DNA of 8,319 nt from Deltaproteobacteria bacterium (GCA_005879255.1 VBKY01000394.1:2460-10778); one strand, 5' to 3'; counted from the stretch's first letter, positions 1-7,062 are shown. Notes: generated from the letters alone by a model not told the origin. Numbers and translations are program-made.

Positions 1-105
1 TGGTGATCACCGTTAATTAATTTTCCAGTAATTGCGTGCCCGGTTCGCCATCGGTGGAATTCGGCTTTCAAGAGTACGTTCCATGATCACGGCCACGATT
101 ATCAC

Positions 106-1278
106 TCACGTCGTATAATACGCGTTCTCTTTAATATAGCCCTCGGTTAGATCGCAACCCCAAACGCGCGCAGACGCTTTGCCGAGACCGAGGTCGACGG
201 CGATGGATACTTCAGATTGGCCGAGATATCTCCGCGATGCTTCGAGATCGCAGTCGACAGGTGAGCCTTTTTTGAAAACAATCGTTTCGCCGAAACCGAT
301 CGTCACCTTGCCGGGTTCGATGCTCGGATCAAAGGATTTTCCGACGGCCATGATGACGCGACCCCAGTTGGGATCGCAGCCGTAGACGGCGGTTTTGACG
401 AGCGGCGAATTGACTACGCACTTCGCAACGCGCTTGGCTTGCCTGTCGGTCTTTGCGTGACTGACGTCGACGGTGATCAACTTTGTAGCGCCCTCGCCGC
501 TGCGCGCGATTTCTTTGGTGAGATATTCGCAAACCTCCAACAAACCTTTTTCGAACTTCCCAAGTTTTACCTCGCCCGCAAGACCATTCGCCATCAGGAC
601 GACGGTATCGCTGGTGCTCGTGTCAGTGTCGATACTCATACAGTTAAAAGTTCGATCGACAACTCGGCGAAGCATCGGGCGCATCGCTGACTTAGGCAGG
701 GCGGCATCGGTCATCAAGTAGACCAGCATCGTCGCCATATTCGGCTCGATCATGCCGGCGCCTTTGGCGATGCCGGCGATAATCGCCGGGCCAATCTGAC
801 AAGAAAAATATTTGGGGTAGGTGTCCGTCGTCATTATCGCTTCCGCGGCGAGCTTGAGATTATTCGGTTGAAGTTCGGTACGAATGCCGCGGAGTCCCGC
901 GCGAATCTTGTCCATCGGCAACGGCCGTCCGATGACGCCCGTGGAAAACGGCAGAACGTCGTATGGATTCACGCCCAGCTCTTCGCCGACGATGCGGCAA
1001 GTTTCGATCGCGTTATCGATTCCTTGCTTTCCCATCGCGACATTGGCGTTTTTGCTATTGATCACCAGCGCCTGGACAAAACCACGGGCAATATGTTTCC
1101 GCCCGACAATCACCGGCGCGCCGGGAAAACGATTGCGCGTGAACATCGCCGCCGTGCGCGCTCGGACGGTCGAGTAAATCACGGTTAGATCGAGCGTGTT
1201 GTCTTTGATCCCGACGTTTTTCGCAAGAGAGAGAAAGCCTTGAGGTTGGTGAAATTCAGCGGGGGGATTGTGCTGCAT
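106..1278 (-). CDS. argJ: ArgJ, bifunctional ornithine acetyltransferase / N-acetylglutamate synthase
   Basis: This enzyme moves the acetyl group from N-acetylornithine to glutamate (and in bifunctional forms also uses acetyl-CoA), closing the cyclic arginine pathway in the cytosol. The 390-residue length is normal for ArgJ. The self-cleavage site is intact: KGAGMIEPNMATML, with Ala182-Thr183 as the scissile pair and Thr183 as the catalytic nucleophile. The STGVIG oxyanion-loop motif (about 112-117), TTDTYPK (about 150-156) and the DPNWGR motif near residue 300 are also present. The ATG at 1278 has AGGAG 13 nt upstream, a rather long spacing. It is the last gene of a minus-strand run, 135 bp after the methyltransferase gene. 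Several usually conserved stretches are altered: NSKNANV in place of the common NSGNANA, and SIDTDTSTSD in place of VDGDTSTND. This suggests a divergent ArgJ clade. Identity is near certain; mono- versus bifunctionality cannot be read from sequence. Confidence 0.95.
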   Translation of the reverse strand: MQHNPPAEFHQPQGFLSLAKNVGIKDNTLDLTVIYSTVRARTAAMFTRNRFPGAPVIVGRKHIARGFVQALVINSKNANVAMGKQGIDNAIETCRIVGEELGVNPYDVLPFSTGVIGRPLPMDKIRAGLRGIRTELQPNNLKLAAEAIMTTDTYPKYFSCQIGPAIIAGIAKGAGMIEPNMATMLVYLMTDAALPKSAMRPMLRRVVDRTFNCMSIDTDTSTSDTVVLMANGLAGEVKLGKFEKGLLEVCEYLTKEIARSGEGATKLITVDVSHAKTDRQAKRVAKCVVNSPLVKTAVYGCDPNWGRVIMAVGKSFDPSIEPGKVTIGFGETIVFKKGSPVDCDLEASRRYLGQSEVSIAVDLGLGKASARVWGCDLTEGYIKENAYYTT

Positions 1279-1413
1279 GGTTAACTGACGACTCCTAAAT
1301 TAATTCTTAGTTGGAGCAGAGGTTAGCACAAGGGATCGATGAAACGAAATAGAAGTGAAGACGAATAGCGTCGAGCCGGCTGCTGTGCTGCTGTGCGGAA
1401 GAAACGCCATCGC

Positions 1414-2133
1414 CTAGGCGTGACGCACTCTGCCCACGAAATAGAGCCGTTCCGACCGATCCGACGCCTTCGCACCGAAAGGATCGAACGCTTTGACTTC
1501 CTTAAAATGACTCTGCAGACAACCAACAATTTGTTGTTTTGGAAAGGCGATTTCGCTGATCTTATCGTGGAACAATTTGTAACTATCCCTATTCTGGTGT
1601 TCGAAAATTTTGACATCCCATTTGAATATTCCTCGTCGTCCCCCGGTCACTTTGATGATGGCCAGATCGCGATCAAACCATCTTTCCCAGGCGGGACCAC
1701 TAGCGAGACGCCGCAGTTTGCCGAGTGTGTTAATGTCAAAAATAAAAACTCCGTCGTCTTTCAGATGCACCGCAACGCGTCGAAAGACTTTCCGCCAATC
1801 TGAGAAGCGGAGCAGGTGATTGATGGAGTCAAATACGCAAACGATCGCGTCAAAGCGTCGTGCGATATGGAAGCTGGTCATGTCTTGCCGGACGAAGCGC
1901 ACATGCGGGAGCTTCTTTCTGGCGATGGTGAGCATCGGACGAGAACGGTCCAGCCCGGTTACCTCGTAGGAAGCCGAGAGGATGCCCAATATGCTGCCGG
2001 TGCCGCAAGCGATCTCTAACACCGTCTTCGCTTCAGGCTTGTGACGCGCAATCAGGTTGACGATATACCTCGCCGCATCCGACCGGTCGCCCATGACCAT
2101 GTCGTAAAATCGGTAGAATTTGTCGTAGGACAT
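1414..2133 (-). CDS. Class I SAM-dependent methyltransferase
   Basis: A 239-residue soluble Rossmann-fold methyltransferase that would transfer a methyl group from S-adenosylmethionine to an unknown acceptor. Motif I is VLEIACGTGSI at residues 38-48. An acidic residue that would bind the ribose lies in VTGLDRS (Asp62). QDM (Asp84) and FDAIVCVFDSINHL (94-107) match motifs II/III and the post-motif region. The N-terminal YDKFYRFYDMVM resembles the substrate-cap start common in Methyltransf_25/11 enzymes. The ATG at 2133 has a weak AAGAG 6 nt upstream. It starts 13 bp after the frameshifted GNAT gene, so co-transcription is likely. The C-terminal third (150-239) has no motif that tells the substrate. 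Family assignment is firm; the substrate is unknown. Confidence 0.87.
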   Translation of the reverse strand: MSYDKFYRFYDMVMGDRSDAARYIVNLIARHKPEAKTVLEIACGTGSILGILSASYEVTGLDRSRPMLTIARKKLPHVRFVRQDMTSFHIARRFDAIVCVFDSINHLLRFSDWRKVFRRVAVHLKDDGVFIFDINTLGKLRRLASGPAWERWFDRDLAIIKVTGGRRGIFKWDVKIFEHQNRDSYKLFHDKISEIAFPKQQIVGCLQSHFKEVKAFDPFGAKASDRSERLYFVGRVRHA

Positions 2134-2146
2134 CGATTACTCTTGG

Positions 2147-2670
2147 TTATGTTCTCTTCTCAGGAAACCAAGCCATTGCGATATCGTCCACAAACTCGCC
2201 GTCGCGTAAGCGCACGCGGTTTCGGAATCGGCCTTCCTGAATGAACTCCAACTTCAGGTACGATCGAATCTCGCGCTCATTGGTTGCCCTGACCAGCAAT
2301 TCGATTTTTTCGACGCGTGGCGTTTGCTCCGCCCAATCCATGAGGTCGCGCATTAGCGAGGTGCCGATACCCTGTCCTAGGAAACCGGATGCACGACGAT
2401 CGTAAGCCTGAAGACATGAGAAAGTGCTTCCAGAGGCATCGGATCCAATAGAGCATGGCCGACGATCTTTCCGTCTTTCTCCGCGACAATGTAGCGGCCG
2501 ACCTTAGAAAGGTCGACGATCTTCTTTTCGAAACTTTCCAGAATGAGCTCGTAAGGTTGGGAGACAAGTAGTCCGGGCGTTTCGGCGGTGGCTCGTTCCG
2601 CCGCGGCAAGAAATGTTGCATCTTCGATGCGGGCAACGCGGATAAACAAGCGGATAATCACATTCAGCAT
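2147..2670 (-). pseudogene. GNAT N-acetyltransferase, split by a single-base frameshift
   Basis: Two adjacent frames together encode one GNAT acetyltransferase of about 174 residues. The first part (start 2670, 97 residues) holds the N-terminal fold and the core strand ending in FRLTIVVHPVS, then meets TAG at 2377-2379. The next frame continues at once with the acetyl-CoA loop GQGIGTSLM and the C-terminal half (ATNEREIRSYLKLEFIQEG, then VDDIAMAWF). Adding one base at about 2376-2380 restores the usual VHP-x3-GQGIG spacing exactly, so one base has been lost. No slippery sequence is visible at the break. The break separates the catalytic core from its cofactor loop, so neither half should be active alone. 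It starts 27 bp after the hydrolase gene. Real pseudogene and sequencing error are both possible. The likely substrate class (amino acid, peptide or small amine) is not visible. Confidence 0.8.
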
Positions 2671-2697
2671 TCTTTTCTTTTTAATCCTGTCGATCGC

Positions 2698-3672
2698 TTA
2701 GCCGCCCACCAACAGTCGCTGCAAAAAACTCGAATCGTCAAATTGCTCGGTTTCGGCGAACTGGACCACAACCAACTTGATCGATGGAATGATGTACAGG
2801 ATCTGTGAGCCTTGGCCGTGAGCCATGACGAGATCGTCCGGCACTCGCCCTCCGCCTTTCAACCAAAAAGTTAAGCCATAACGCGGGTTCGCCCCGGTAC
2901 CGACGAAGCATTCCTGCAACACCTTGGCGGGGATGATTTGTTGCCCCTGCCAGTTTCCTTGATGCTCAATCAATAGCCCAAACTTCGCCCACTCACGCGC
3001 GGTCATGATCGCCCCGTTGGGAAGATGGATGTTGCTGTCCTCATCTTTTACCCAGCGCGAGGGTTTGAGGCCGATCGAATCCAACACTCTGCGTTTCAAA
3101 TAAGCTTCGACCGACTCATTCCTGGGCGTGAGCTTGCGACGCATCAGCTCGCCGAAGACTTGATAGGGAATCGGCCCGTATTGAAAACGTTGGCCCGGCC
3201 AAAACTTCGCGCCGGCGATGATGACGGCCCTGGCGTAGGAAGGAGAGAACTCGCGGGTGCTTCCGCCAAAAATGCCGCTCGTGAGAGACAGTAAGTGTCG
3301 AATCGTTATCTGCGATTTGCGCTGGTCGTTTTTCCATTCCGTGATGGTATCGGCGACCTTTTCATCGAGCTTGAGCAATCCATCTTCCACCGCTGCGGCA
3401 AGCATCGCTCCGGAAAAGCTCTTGGTGCCGCTGGCCAAGCGGTGCGGTTGATCGACGGACCAACCATTGAAATACTCCTCGAAGACCAGCTTGTCGCGGT
3501 GATAGACCAGCATCGCATGACCGTTGCGTCCCTTCAGATAGTCGGCCCCCGCGCGCAGCGACTCCGCAGTGAATGGCGGATTGGTTTGCTCTTGGCTTAA
3601 TACTTCTTGATTTGCTACCGCCCATGCAATCAAAGCAAGCAGCAAACGCCGGCGCGAATATGGGTTCGTCAT
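2698..3672 (-). CDS. Exported serine hydrolase, beta-lactamase/S12 family
   Basis: A 324-residue penicillin-binding-protein-like hydrolase. The nucleophile motif SxxK is Ser81-Gly-Thr-Lys84, in LASGTKSFSG. The second motif reads Y165-G-P rather than the classical Y-x-N, and the third reads H285-G-Q-G in the place of KTG. Both variants are typical of the 6-aminohexanoate-oligomer hydrolase/esterase side of the family rather than true class C beta-lactamases. The N-terminus SRRRLLLALIAWAVA looks like a Tat- or Sec-type signal peptide, with possible cleavage after Ala20, so the enzyme probably acts in the periplasm or is secreted. The WPGQRFQYGP and LLSLTSGI segments are also typical of the fold. 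The ATG at 3672 has no clear ribosome binding site. It lies 37 bp after the secreted-protein gene. Substrate (ester, amide or cell-wall peptide) cannot be inferred; antibiotic resistance is not implied. Confidence 0.9.
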   Translation of the reverse strand: MTNPYSRRRLLLALIAWAVANQEVLSQEQTNPPFTAESLRAGADYLKGRNGHAMLVYHRDKLVFEEYFNGWSVDQPHRLASGTKSFSGAMLAAAVEDGLLKLDEKVADTITEWKNDQRKSQITIRHLLSLTSGIFGGSTREFSPSYARAVIIAGAKFWPGQRFQYGPIPYQVFGELMRRKLTPRNESVEAYLKRRVLDSIGLKPSRWVKDEDSNIHLPNGAIMTAREWAKFGLLIEHQGNWQGQQIIPAKVLQECFVGTGANPRYGLTFWLKGGGRVPDDLVMAHGQGSQILYIIPSIKLVVVQFAETEQFDDSSFLQRLLVGG

Positions 3673-3709
3673 TATATCGTTGAGTTCGTATCCGTGTTTC
3701 TTTGCCGCT

Positions 3710-4388
3710 TCAGTGCTGAATCTGGCTTACCATACTCATAGCAGGACAATAGATGTAGGTTTGGCGATCGTAGAATCGTTTCTCGTCACGATCCGTCGCG
3801 GTCCAATAGAACTCCAAGCAATGGACGGATTGTTGAAATTGGAAGTCGATTTGTTTGATCGTGATCGTTTCCGCGCGATCGGCAACTCTTGAGCCTTCAT
3901 AATGCTTGTACAGAAACTTTCTCGTCTCGCCTTCTTTCCACCGCCCTAACGGAAACTTGAGCCCTCCGGAAAACATTCGCGTGCCTAGGGCCTGGTCTTG
4001 CATCGTAGACGCGCCCGAGCCCGCTTTTTTCCTGGTTGATTGTAAATCGCTGTAGCTTAACGCCATCTCTACCGGGATTGATTCGTTCGTAAACGACGAA
4101 GGTTTGTCCCATTAGCGGATGTGTCCATTCCATGGGCCCTTTGATCTCGTACTGTGCGCGTCGATGATGGTAGGTACTGTCCACCGGCGGCATTTTAAGT
4201 TCGGTCTTCCCGTCCCACGCCGCTCCGGCCCAAAGCTCGACAGGAATGTATCTTTCTTTTGTTTGAGAATTGATCGAAGCTTCCCAAGCCTTGATATCGG
4301 CAGCGCTGACTGAAGTCGCCGCTAAGACCGTGAGGCCCATTAGCAAAAGTGCCAGAGAAGTATTCAACCAATTTACCAGAACGCTCAT
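3710..4388 (-). pseudogene. Secreted protein of unknown function, frameshifted at an A6 run
   Basis: Two overlapping frames form one gene of about 225 residues. The first frame begins at the ATG at 4388 and opens with a clear Sec signal peptide: a hydrophobic core of about residues 6-24, then TSVSA with cleavage after Ala29 or Ala30. It runs through ELWAGAAWDGKTELKMPP and EWTHPLMGQTFVVYERINPGRDG to FTINQEK. There, at about 4023-4028, a run of six A precedes GCGGGC. Removing one A carries the reading straight into the second frame (AGSGASTMQDQALGTRMF, GRWKEGETRKF, FYWTATDRDEKRFYDRQ), which stops at 3710. Without the shift the first frame continues into low-complexity, Arg-rich sequence that looks non-native. 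The mature domain is rich in aromatic and basic residues and matches no family I recognise. Homopolymer error, true mutation and slippage-based expression are all open. Confidence 0.75.
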
Positions 4389-4393
4389 GGCTT

Positions 4394-4401
4394 TCCTCTC
4401 C
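4394..4401 (-). promoter_or_regulatory. Ribosome binding site of the secreted-protein gene
   Basis: GGAGAGG on the minus strand sits 6 nt before the ATG at 4388. It decides this start over upstream in-frame codons up to 4424, which would overlap the preceding acetyltransferase gene and would put charged residues in front of the signal peptide. Confidence 0.7.
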
Positions 4402-4420
4402 ATCGGATGCAAGGCTCGGT

Positions 4421-4915
4421 TCATTCCGTAATACGACGCCCAAAAATTATCAGATCGCGTTCGATATGGTCTAGTTCAGCCACCGCCGGCAAAACTCCCC
4501 AGCGTTGAAACCCAAAGCTTTCAAACAAATGCAGGCTCGCTTCGTTGTGGCCGAAGATGAATCCCAGGAGCGTCTTTAGTCCGAATCGGTGTGCTCGCTC
4601 GATGGCCATGGCCAGCAGTTCCCGCCCGATTCCTTTTCGCTGCAACGCCGGAGTAACGTACACGCTGATCTCGGCGGTAGCACGGTACGCCGGGCGTCCG
4701 TAGAATGATTGAAAACTGAGCCAGCCGACAATGATTTCGTTGTCAACCGCAACCCAGAGTGGACGTTTTTCCGGATCGTGATCGCGGAACCAGTCACGCC
4801 GACTTTCAATGGATACCGGCTCGGTGTCCGCGGTGGCGGTGCGTCCTGGAACCGACGCGTTATAGATTGCAACGATGGCCGGAAGGTCAGCTTCTGTGGC
4901 ATCGCGAATCGTCAT
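4421..4915 (-). CDS. GNAT acetyltransferase, phosphinothricin-acetyltransferase-like
   Basis: A 164-residue acetyl-CoA-dependent N-acetyltransferase. From the chosen ATG it reads MTIRDATEADLPAIVAIYN, the usual start of PAT/YwnH-type GNATs. The acetyl-CoA pyrophosphate loop is QRKGIG at residues 92-97, after the core strand AEISVYVTP. The C-terminal motif FGHNEASLHLFESFGF (121-136) carries the conserved Asn and Phe/Tyr positions. The frame stays open up to a TTG at 4981, but that codon falls in a predicted promoter and would add 22 atypical residues, so the ATG at 4915 is preferred. It leads the minus-strand gene run, 32 bp before the secreted-protein gene. PAT relatives acetylate small amines, including methionine sulfone or phosphinothricin; the substrate here is not shown. 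Confidence 0.88.
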   Translation of the reverse strand: MTIRDATEADLPAIVAIYNASVPGRTATADTEPVSIESRRDWFRDHDPEKRPLWVAVDNEIIVGWLSFQSFYGRPAYRATAEISVYVTPALQRKGIGRELLAMAIERAHRFGLKTLLGFIFGHNEASLHLFESFGFQRWGVLPAVAELDHIERDLIIFGRRITE

Positions 4916-4951
4916 GCTCACATCCGCTACTCTGTCAACTCCAACAATTTG

Positions 4952-4981
4952 ATTATTCTTGAAAAGCCCAAAGATGGTCAA
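4952..4981 (-). promoter_or_regulatory. Candidate sigma70 promoter of the acetyltransferase-led gene run
   Basis: Minus-strand TTGACC (4976-4981, 5 of 6 matches to the -35 consensus) is followed after 18 bp by AATAAT (4952-4957, 5 of 6 matches to the -10 consensus). Transcription would start near 4944, about 30 nt before the ATG at 4915. The next gene upstream, the RES toxin, ends at 5050, so this is a natural place for a new transcription unit. Prediction by eye only. Confidence 0.45.
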
Positions 4982-5049
4982 GGGCTGGCAGAGCTATATG
5001 GCACATTCAACTGCGCCAACTGAGAAGGTGGCACCCCCGCGCGCGTGAC

Positions 5050-5460
5050 TTACTTCCACATGCGGGGGTCGAAGTGAAACGGGATCGATCTGCGCAAGCG
5101 AACTTGCTTGAAATCTCGGTGCGCTGGATTGAGAAGATAATTTTGCTCCTCGGGAATGATGGCAGAGGGCACAGCTAAGATTGCTGTTGAACCTCTTGCT
5201 GCCCAATTTGTGCCGATGTCTTTGAGGGATTCTAATGCTGGGTAACGTCGCCAATTCCTCGGCAGGCTCGCTGCCTTTACGGTCTCGTTTGGAAGTAAAT
5301 CGACGTCAATATGAACAAACAACTCCAATGCCGCGAGGGCGAGGGATGCGCAAGCGTAGACAACGGCAGTTCCCGCGTAGTTCCAACGTCCGCCGTACAA
5401 GCGAGCGCCTTCACCGTCGAACCGTTGGTGTCTTCTGGAACAGATGCGCCAGACTTGCAC
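5050..5460 (-). CDS. RES-domain toxin of an Xre-RES toxin-antitoxin pair
   Basis: A 136-residue cytosolic toxin. Known RES toxins (MbcT, ParT and relatives) attack NAD+ or ADP-ribosylate targets and stall growth. The family pattern is nearly complete: an N-terminal MQVWRI, then GARLYGGRWNYAGTAVVYAC (18-37) with the conserved Arg, LALAALE (Glu46), and VPSAIIPEEQNYLLNPAHRDF (97-117) with Ser99 and the NPxH signature. The C-terminal RSIPFHFDPRMWK is also typical. It starts at a GTG at 5460 whose first base is the last base of the antitoxin stop (TAGTG), so translation is coupled and the toxin is made after the antitoxin. All expected motifs are intact, so it should be functional. The only doubt is which biochemical activity this member has. 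Confidence 0.92.
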   Translation of the reverse strand: MQVWRICSRRHQRFDGEGARLYGGRWNYAGTAVVYACASLALAALELFVHIDVDLLPNETVKAASLPRNWRRYPALESLKDIGTNWAARGSTAILAVPSAIIPEEQNYLLNPAHRDFKQVRLRRSIPFHFDPRMWK

Positions 5461-5894
5461 TAGCTGATCGTGCCGTGAGCGATCCGGCCTAAAATTTCTT
5501 CGATTTGCCTAATGCCGATGTCGTTATCTATGAGATCGAGAGGAGGGCGATTACCAAGCGCCCGATTCGGCCGGCGCAGCCACTCAGCCGCCTTTTCTTT
5601 GCTTCCCAATGTGGCCATTGCCTGAGCACTGATTCGCGCCAGCCGTAGTACCCGGTCCGATTCATCAGCCTGGAGCCGCTGTTCTTTCTTGCGGCGGGCG
5701 ATCGTTCGTTGCGGCAAGTGCAACGCAGCCGCCGCCTCTTCGCGGCCGAGTCCAAGTTTGCCAATCAGCGCTTCCAGTGAGGCGTAGGGGAGTCCAGCCT
5801 TCACGGCTTCCCGTAGCTCGTCTAAGTTGGCTATTCGGCGCTTAAAGACTTTTCGGCCTCCAAGCGCTTCGACTAAAGAATCTGTCGGCAACAT
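5460..5894 (-). CDS. Xre/MbcA/ParS-type antitoxin of the RES toxin
   Basis: A 144-residue antitoxin with an N-terminal Xre-like helix-turn-helix and a C-terminal DUF2384/MbcA-ParS toxin-binding domain. The DNA-binding part lies around residues 37-75 (LPYASLEALIGKLGLGREE, then LPQRTIARRKKE). The C-terminal part has the hallmark AAEWLRRPNRALGN and RPPLDLI (104-124), followed by the IRQIEEILGRIAHG helix that plugs the RES active site in known complexes. The frame can also start at a GTG at 5903, but GGGAGAG would then touch the start codon. The ATG at 5894 has that site at a better distance and is chosen. It is first in a two-gene operon. A palindrome in its promoter fits autorepression, which is known for this family. 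Confidence 0.9.
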   Translation of the reverse strand: MLPTDSLVEALGGRKVFKRRIANLDELREAVKAGLPYASLEALIGKLGLGREEAAAALHLPQRTIARRKKEQRLQADESDRVLRLARISAQAMATLGSKEKAAEWLRRPNRALGNRPPLDLIDNDIGIRQIEEILGRIAHGTIS

Positions 5895-5930
5895 ATACGA
5901 CACTCTCCCGTTTGGCTCATTCTGGCACGT

Positions 5931-5959
5931 ACTTTACTGCCAAATGGCACGACGTTCAA
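5931..5959 (-). promoter_or_regulatory. Candidate promoter and operator of the Xre-RES operon
   Basis: On the minus strand, TTGAAC (5954-5959) and TAAAGT (5931-5936) form a modest -35/-10 pair with ideal 17-bp spacing. The spacer holds the perfect palindrome TGCCATTTGGCA (5938-5949). A further TGGCA/TGCCA half-site lies at 5923-5927, on the downstream side of the -10. A repressor bound here would block RNA polymerase, as expected for an autoregulating antitoxin. The arrangement is seen; the function is inferred. Confidence 0.45.
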
Positions 5960-6049
5960 TCTCGCCCAGCGACATCAAAGTTTATTGAGTGAAAGGGAAC
6001 TTTGGAGGGGGGCAGCTTTTATGATGGTTCGCCATGGCCTTTACCAAAT

Positions 6050-6952
6050 TCACTCCCCGTTCTTGCTTAAAAACCTCACGGCGGCTCTTTTGACTTTCAT
6101 ATCCGGATCATCGAGGAGGGCTTGAATCTCCGCTCGGCATGATTCCCGGACGGCATCCGAAGCTTCTTCAGCGAGTCGCTTTAGTGCCAATTCGCGTATC
6201 CGGCCGTCTTTGTCTTTCAGACATTTGCGATACATGTCGACATGGTTCCGAACTTCGGTTATCGGCCCGAGGCAAACCAGGGCGTCGAAACGGAGTTCAG
6301 CATTTTCGTCATCTAAGCATTTGATATAGACCTGCGTGACCTTTTCTCGCTTCGAATAAAATCGCCACAGGTTAAATAGGATAATCCTTTTTTGCTCGAA
6401 GGGACCGTGGTTGAGCCGGTCCAACAGCAGGTCCAAGATTCGGTCATCCCTCAGATTGCACAGAGCGTTGACGGCGGTTTGTTGGACTTCAGAATCGCTA
6501 TCGAAGAGCCGCTCGATCAAGGACGTCGCTGCCAGAAAATTCCCCTCCCAGCCGATGGCGAATGTTGCATGAAGCCTGCGCTGCGTATCTGTGCAGCCGA
6601 TCTCTTGCAATAAGCGATCGACGAGCAGCTGGGAGTTTTTCAACAATGGACCGATCACACTCAACTGAATGGCGGCATCATGACGGATCTCCTCGTTCTC
6701 GGAAGGATCGGTCATCAGATCGTACAGAGGCCAAACTACGGTCTCTTTGGCAAAGCTCCCGAGAAGCAGCATGATTTCGCGTTTGAGATCTCGGTCAGCC
6801 AGCTTCATAGCCTTGAGAAGAAGAGCAATGGCCCGATCACTCTCATCAAAGAACGTTTCGACCGATTCAACATAACTCCTCGCCTTCTGGAGAATACGTT
6901 CTTTCGATTCGAACTTGATCACACGATTTTTCTTCATTTTTTGAACCGTCAT
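6050..6952 (-). CDS. HEAT-repeat protein
   Basis: A 300-residue, all-helical protein built from HEAT/PBS-lyase-like repeats, with no signal peptide or membrane segment. After a basic N-terminus (MTVQKMKKNRVIKFESKERI), helical pairs of 30-40 residues repeat: IRHDAAIQLSVIGP, QRRLHATFAIGW, VQQTAVNALCNLRDDRILDLLLDRL, LRFDALVCLGPI, IRELALKRLAEEA and VKRAAVRFLSKNGE. Such solenoids bind proteins or nucleic acids and carry no catalytic site, so the partner is unknown. The frame opens at 7033, but a near-copy of the region at 7734-7925 has a one-base indel in the first 27 codons, which suggests leader rather than coding. The ATG at 6952 is therefore chosen (another lies at 6937); neither has a clear ribosome binding site. 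It is divergent from mazEF and upstream of the Xre-RES pair on the same strand. Confidence 0.8.
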   Translation of the reverse strand: MTVQKMKKNRVIKFESKERILQKARSYVESVETFFDESDRAIALLLKAMKLADRDLKREIMLLLGSFAKETVVWPLYDLMTDPSENEEIRHDAAIQLSVIGPLLKNSQLLVDRLLQEIGCTDTQRRLHATFAIGWEGNFLAATSLIERLFDSDSEVQQTAVNALCNLRDDRILDLLLDRLNHGPFEQKRIILFNLWRFYSKREKVTQVYIKCLDDENAELRFDALVCLGPITEVRNHVDMYRKCLKDKDGRIRELALKRLAEEASDAVRESCRAEIQALLDDPDMKVKRAAVRFLSKNGE

Positions 6953-7023
6953 CTCATAACACAGGACTGTTGGACAACGCGAGAATTTTAAATGGCCCGT
7001 CGCCTTGACACCTGGAACCAAAC
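6831..7023. repeat. 193-bp direct repeat, copy 1 (5' end of the HEAT-repeat gene)
   Basis: This stretch covers the first 40 or so codons of the HEAT gene plus about 70 bp of its leader. It matches 7734-7925 in the same orientation with about 13 mismatches and one single-base gap (about 93% identity by hand alignment). Homology stops sharply at 7023, one base before the first GTATGA unit of the mazEF control region. Confidence 0.9.
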
Positions 7024-7051
7024 GTATGATCATCGTATGATACTTGTATGA
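7024..7051 (+). promoter_or_regulatory. Three GTATGA repeats at 11-bp steps; candidate mazEF operator and promoter
   Basis: GTATGA occurs at 7024, 7035 and 7046, exactly one helical turn apart, so all three units face the same side of the DNA. The first two extend to GTATGAT. The second contains TATGAT (7036-7041), a good -10 element, with a weak TGGAAC -35 at 7013-7018 and 17-bp spacing. A perfect TTGACA at 7005-7010 is also present but sits only 14 bp from the first TATGAT. Ribbon-helix-helix antitoxins bind short repeats of this kind next to their promoters, so autoregulation by the MazE-like protein is the natural reading. The array lies between two divergent genes and could also affect the HEAT gene. 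Confidence 0.45.
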
Positions 7052-7062
7052 CCGAGGTGGAT

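Noticed and set aside
1..85. On the minus strand after argJ, two frames together read MERTL then LKAEFHRWRTGHA, which loosely resembles the start of aspartate decarboxylase PanD.
   Set aside because: It needs a frameshift, similarity fades after HRxxxxHA, and only about 25 codons are visible before the window edge.
1323..1616. Open frames overlapping the methyltransferase and other genes on both strands.
   Set aside because: They are low-complexity, Arg/Ser-rich translations lying in other frames of genes with clear family motifs.
4020..4030. Programmed -1 ribosomal frameshift at A-AAA-AAG.
   Set aside because: The needed change is +1 (or -2), the heptamer is out of phase with the reading frame, and no stimulating structure was seen.
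6023..6036. Possible hairpin ATGG-TTCG-CCAT after the HEAT gene, considered as a terminator.
   Set aside because: The stem is only 4 bp and there is no convincing T-run on the coding strand side.
6953..7033. N-terminal extension of the HEAT protein to the ATG at 7033.
   Set aside because: The duplicated copy carries a one-base indel within this part while keeping the downstream ATG, and the extension would run into the GTATGA array.
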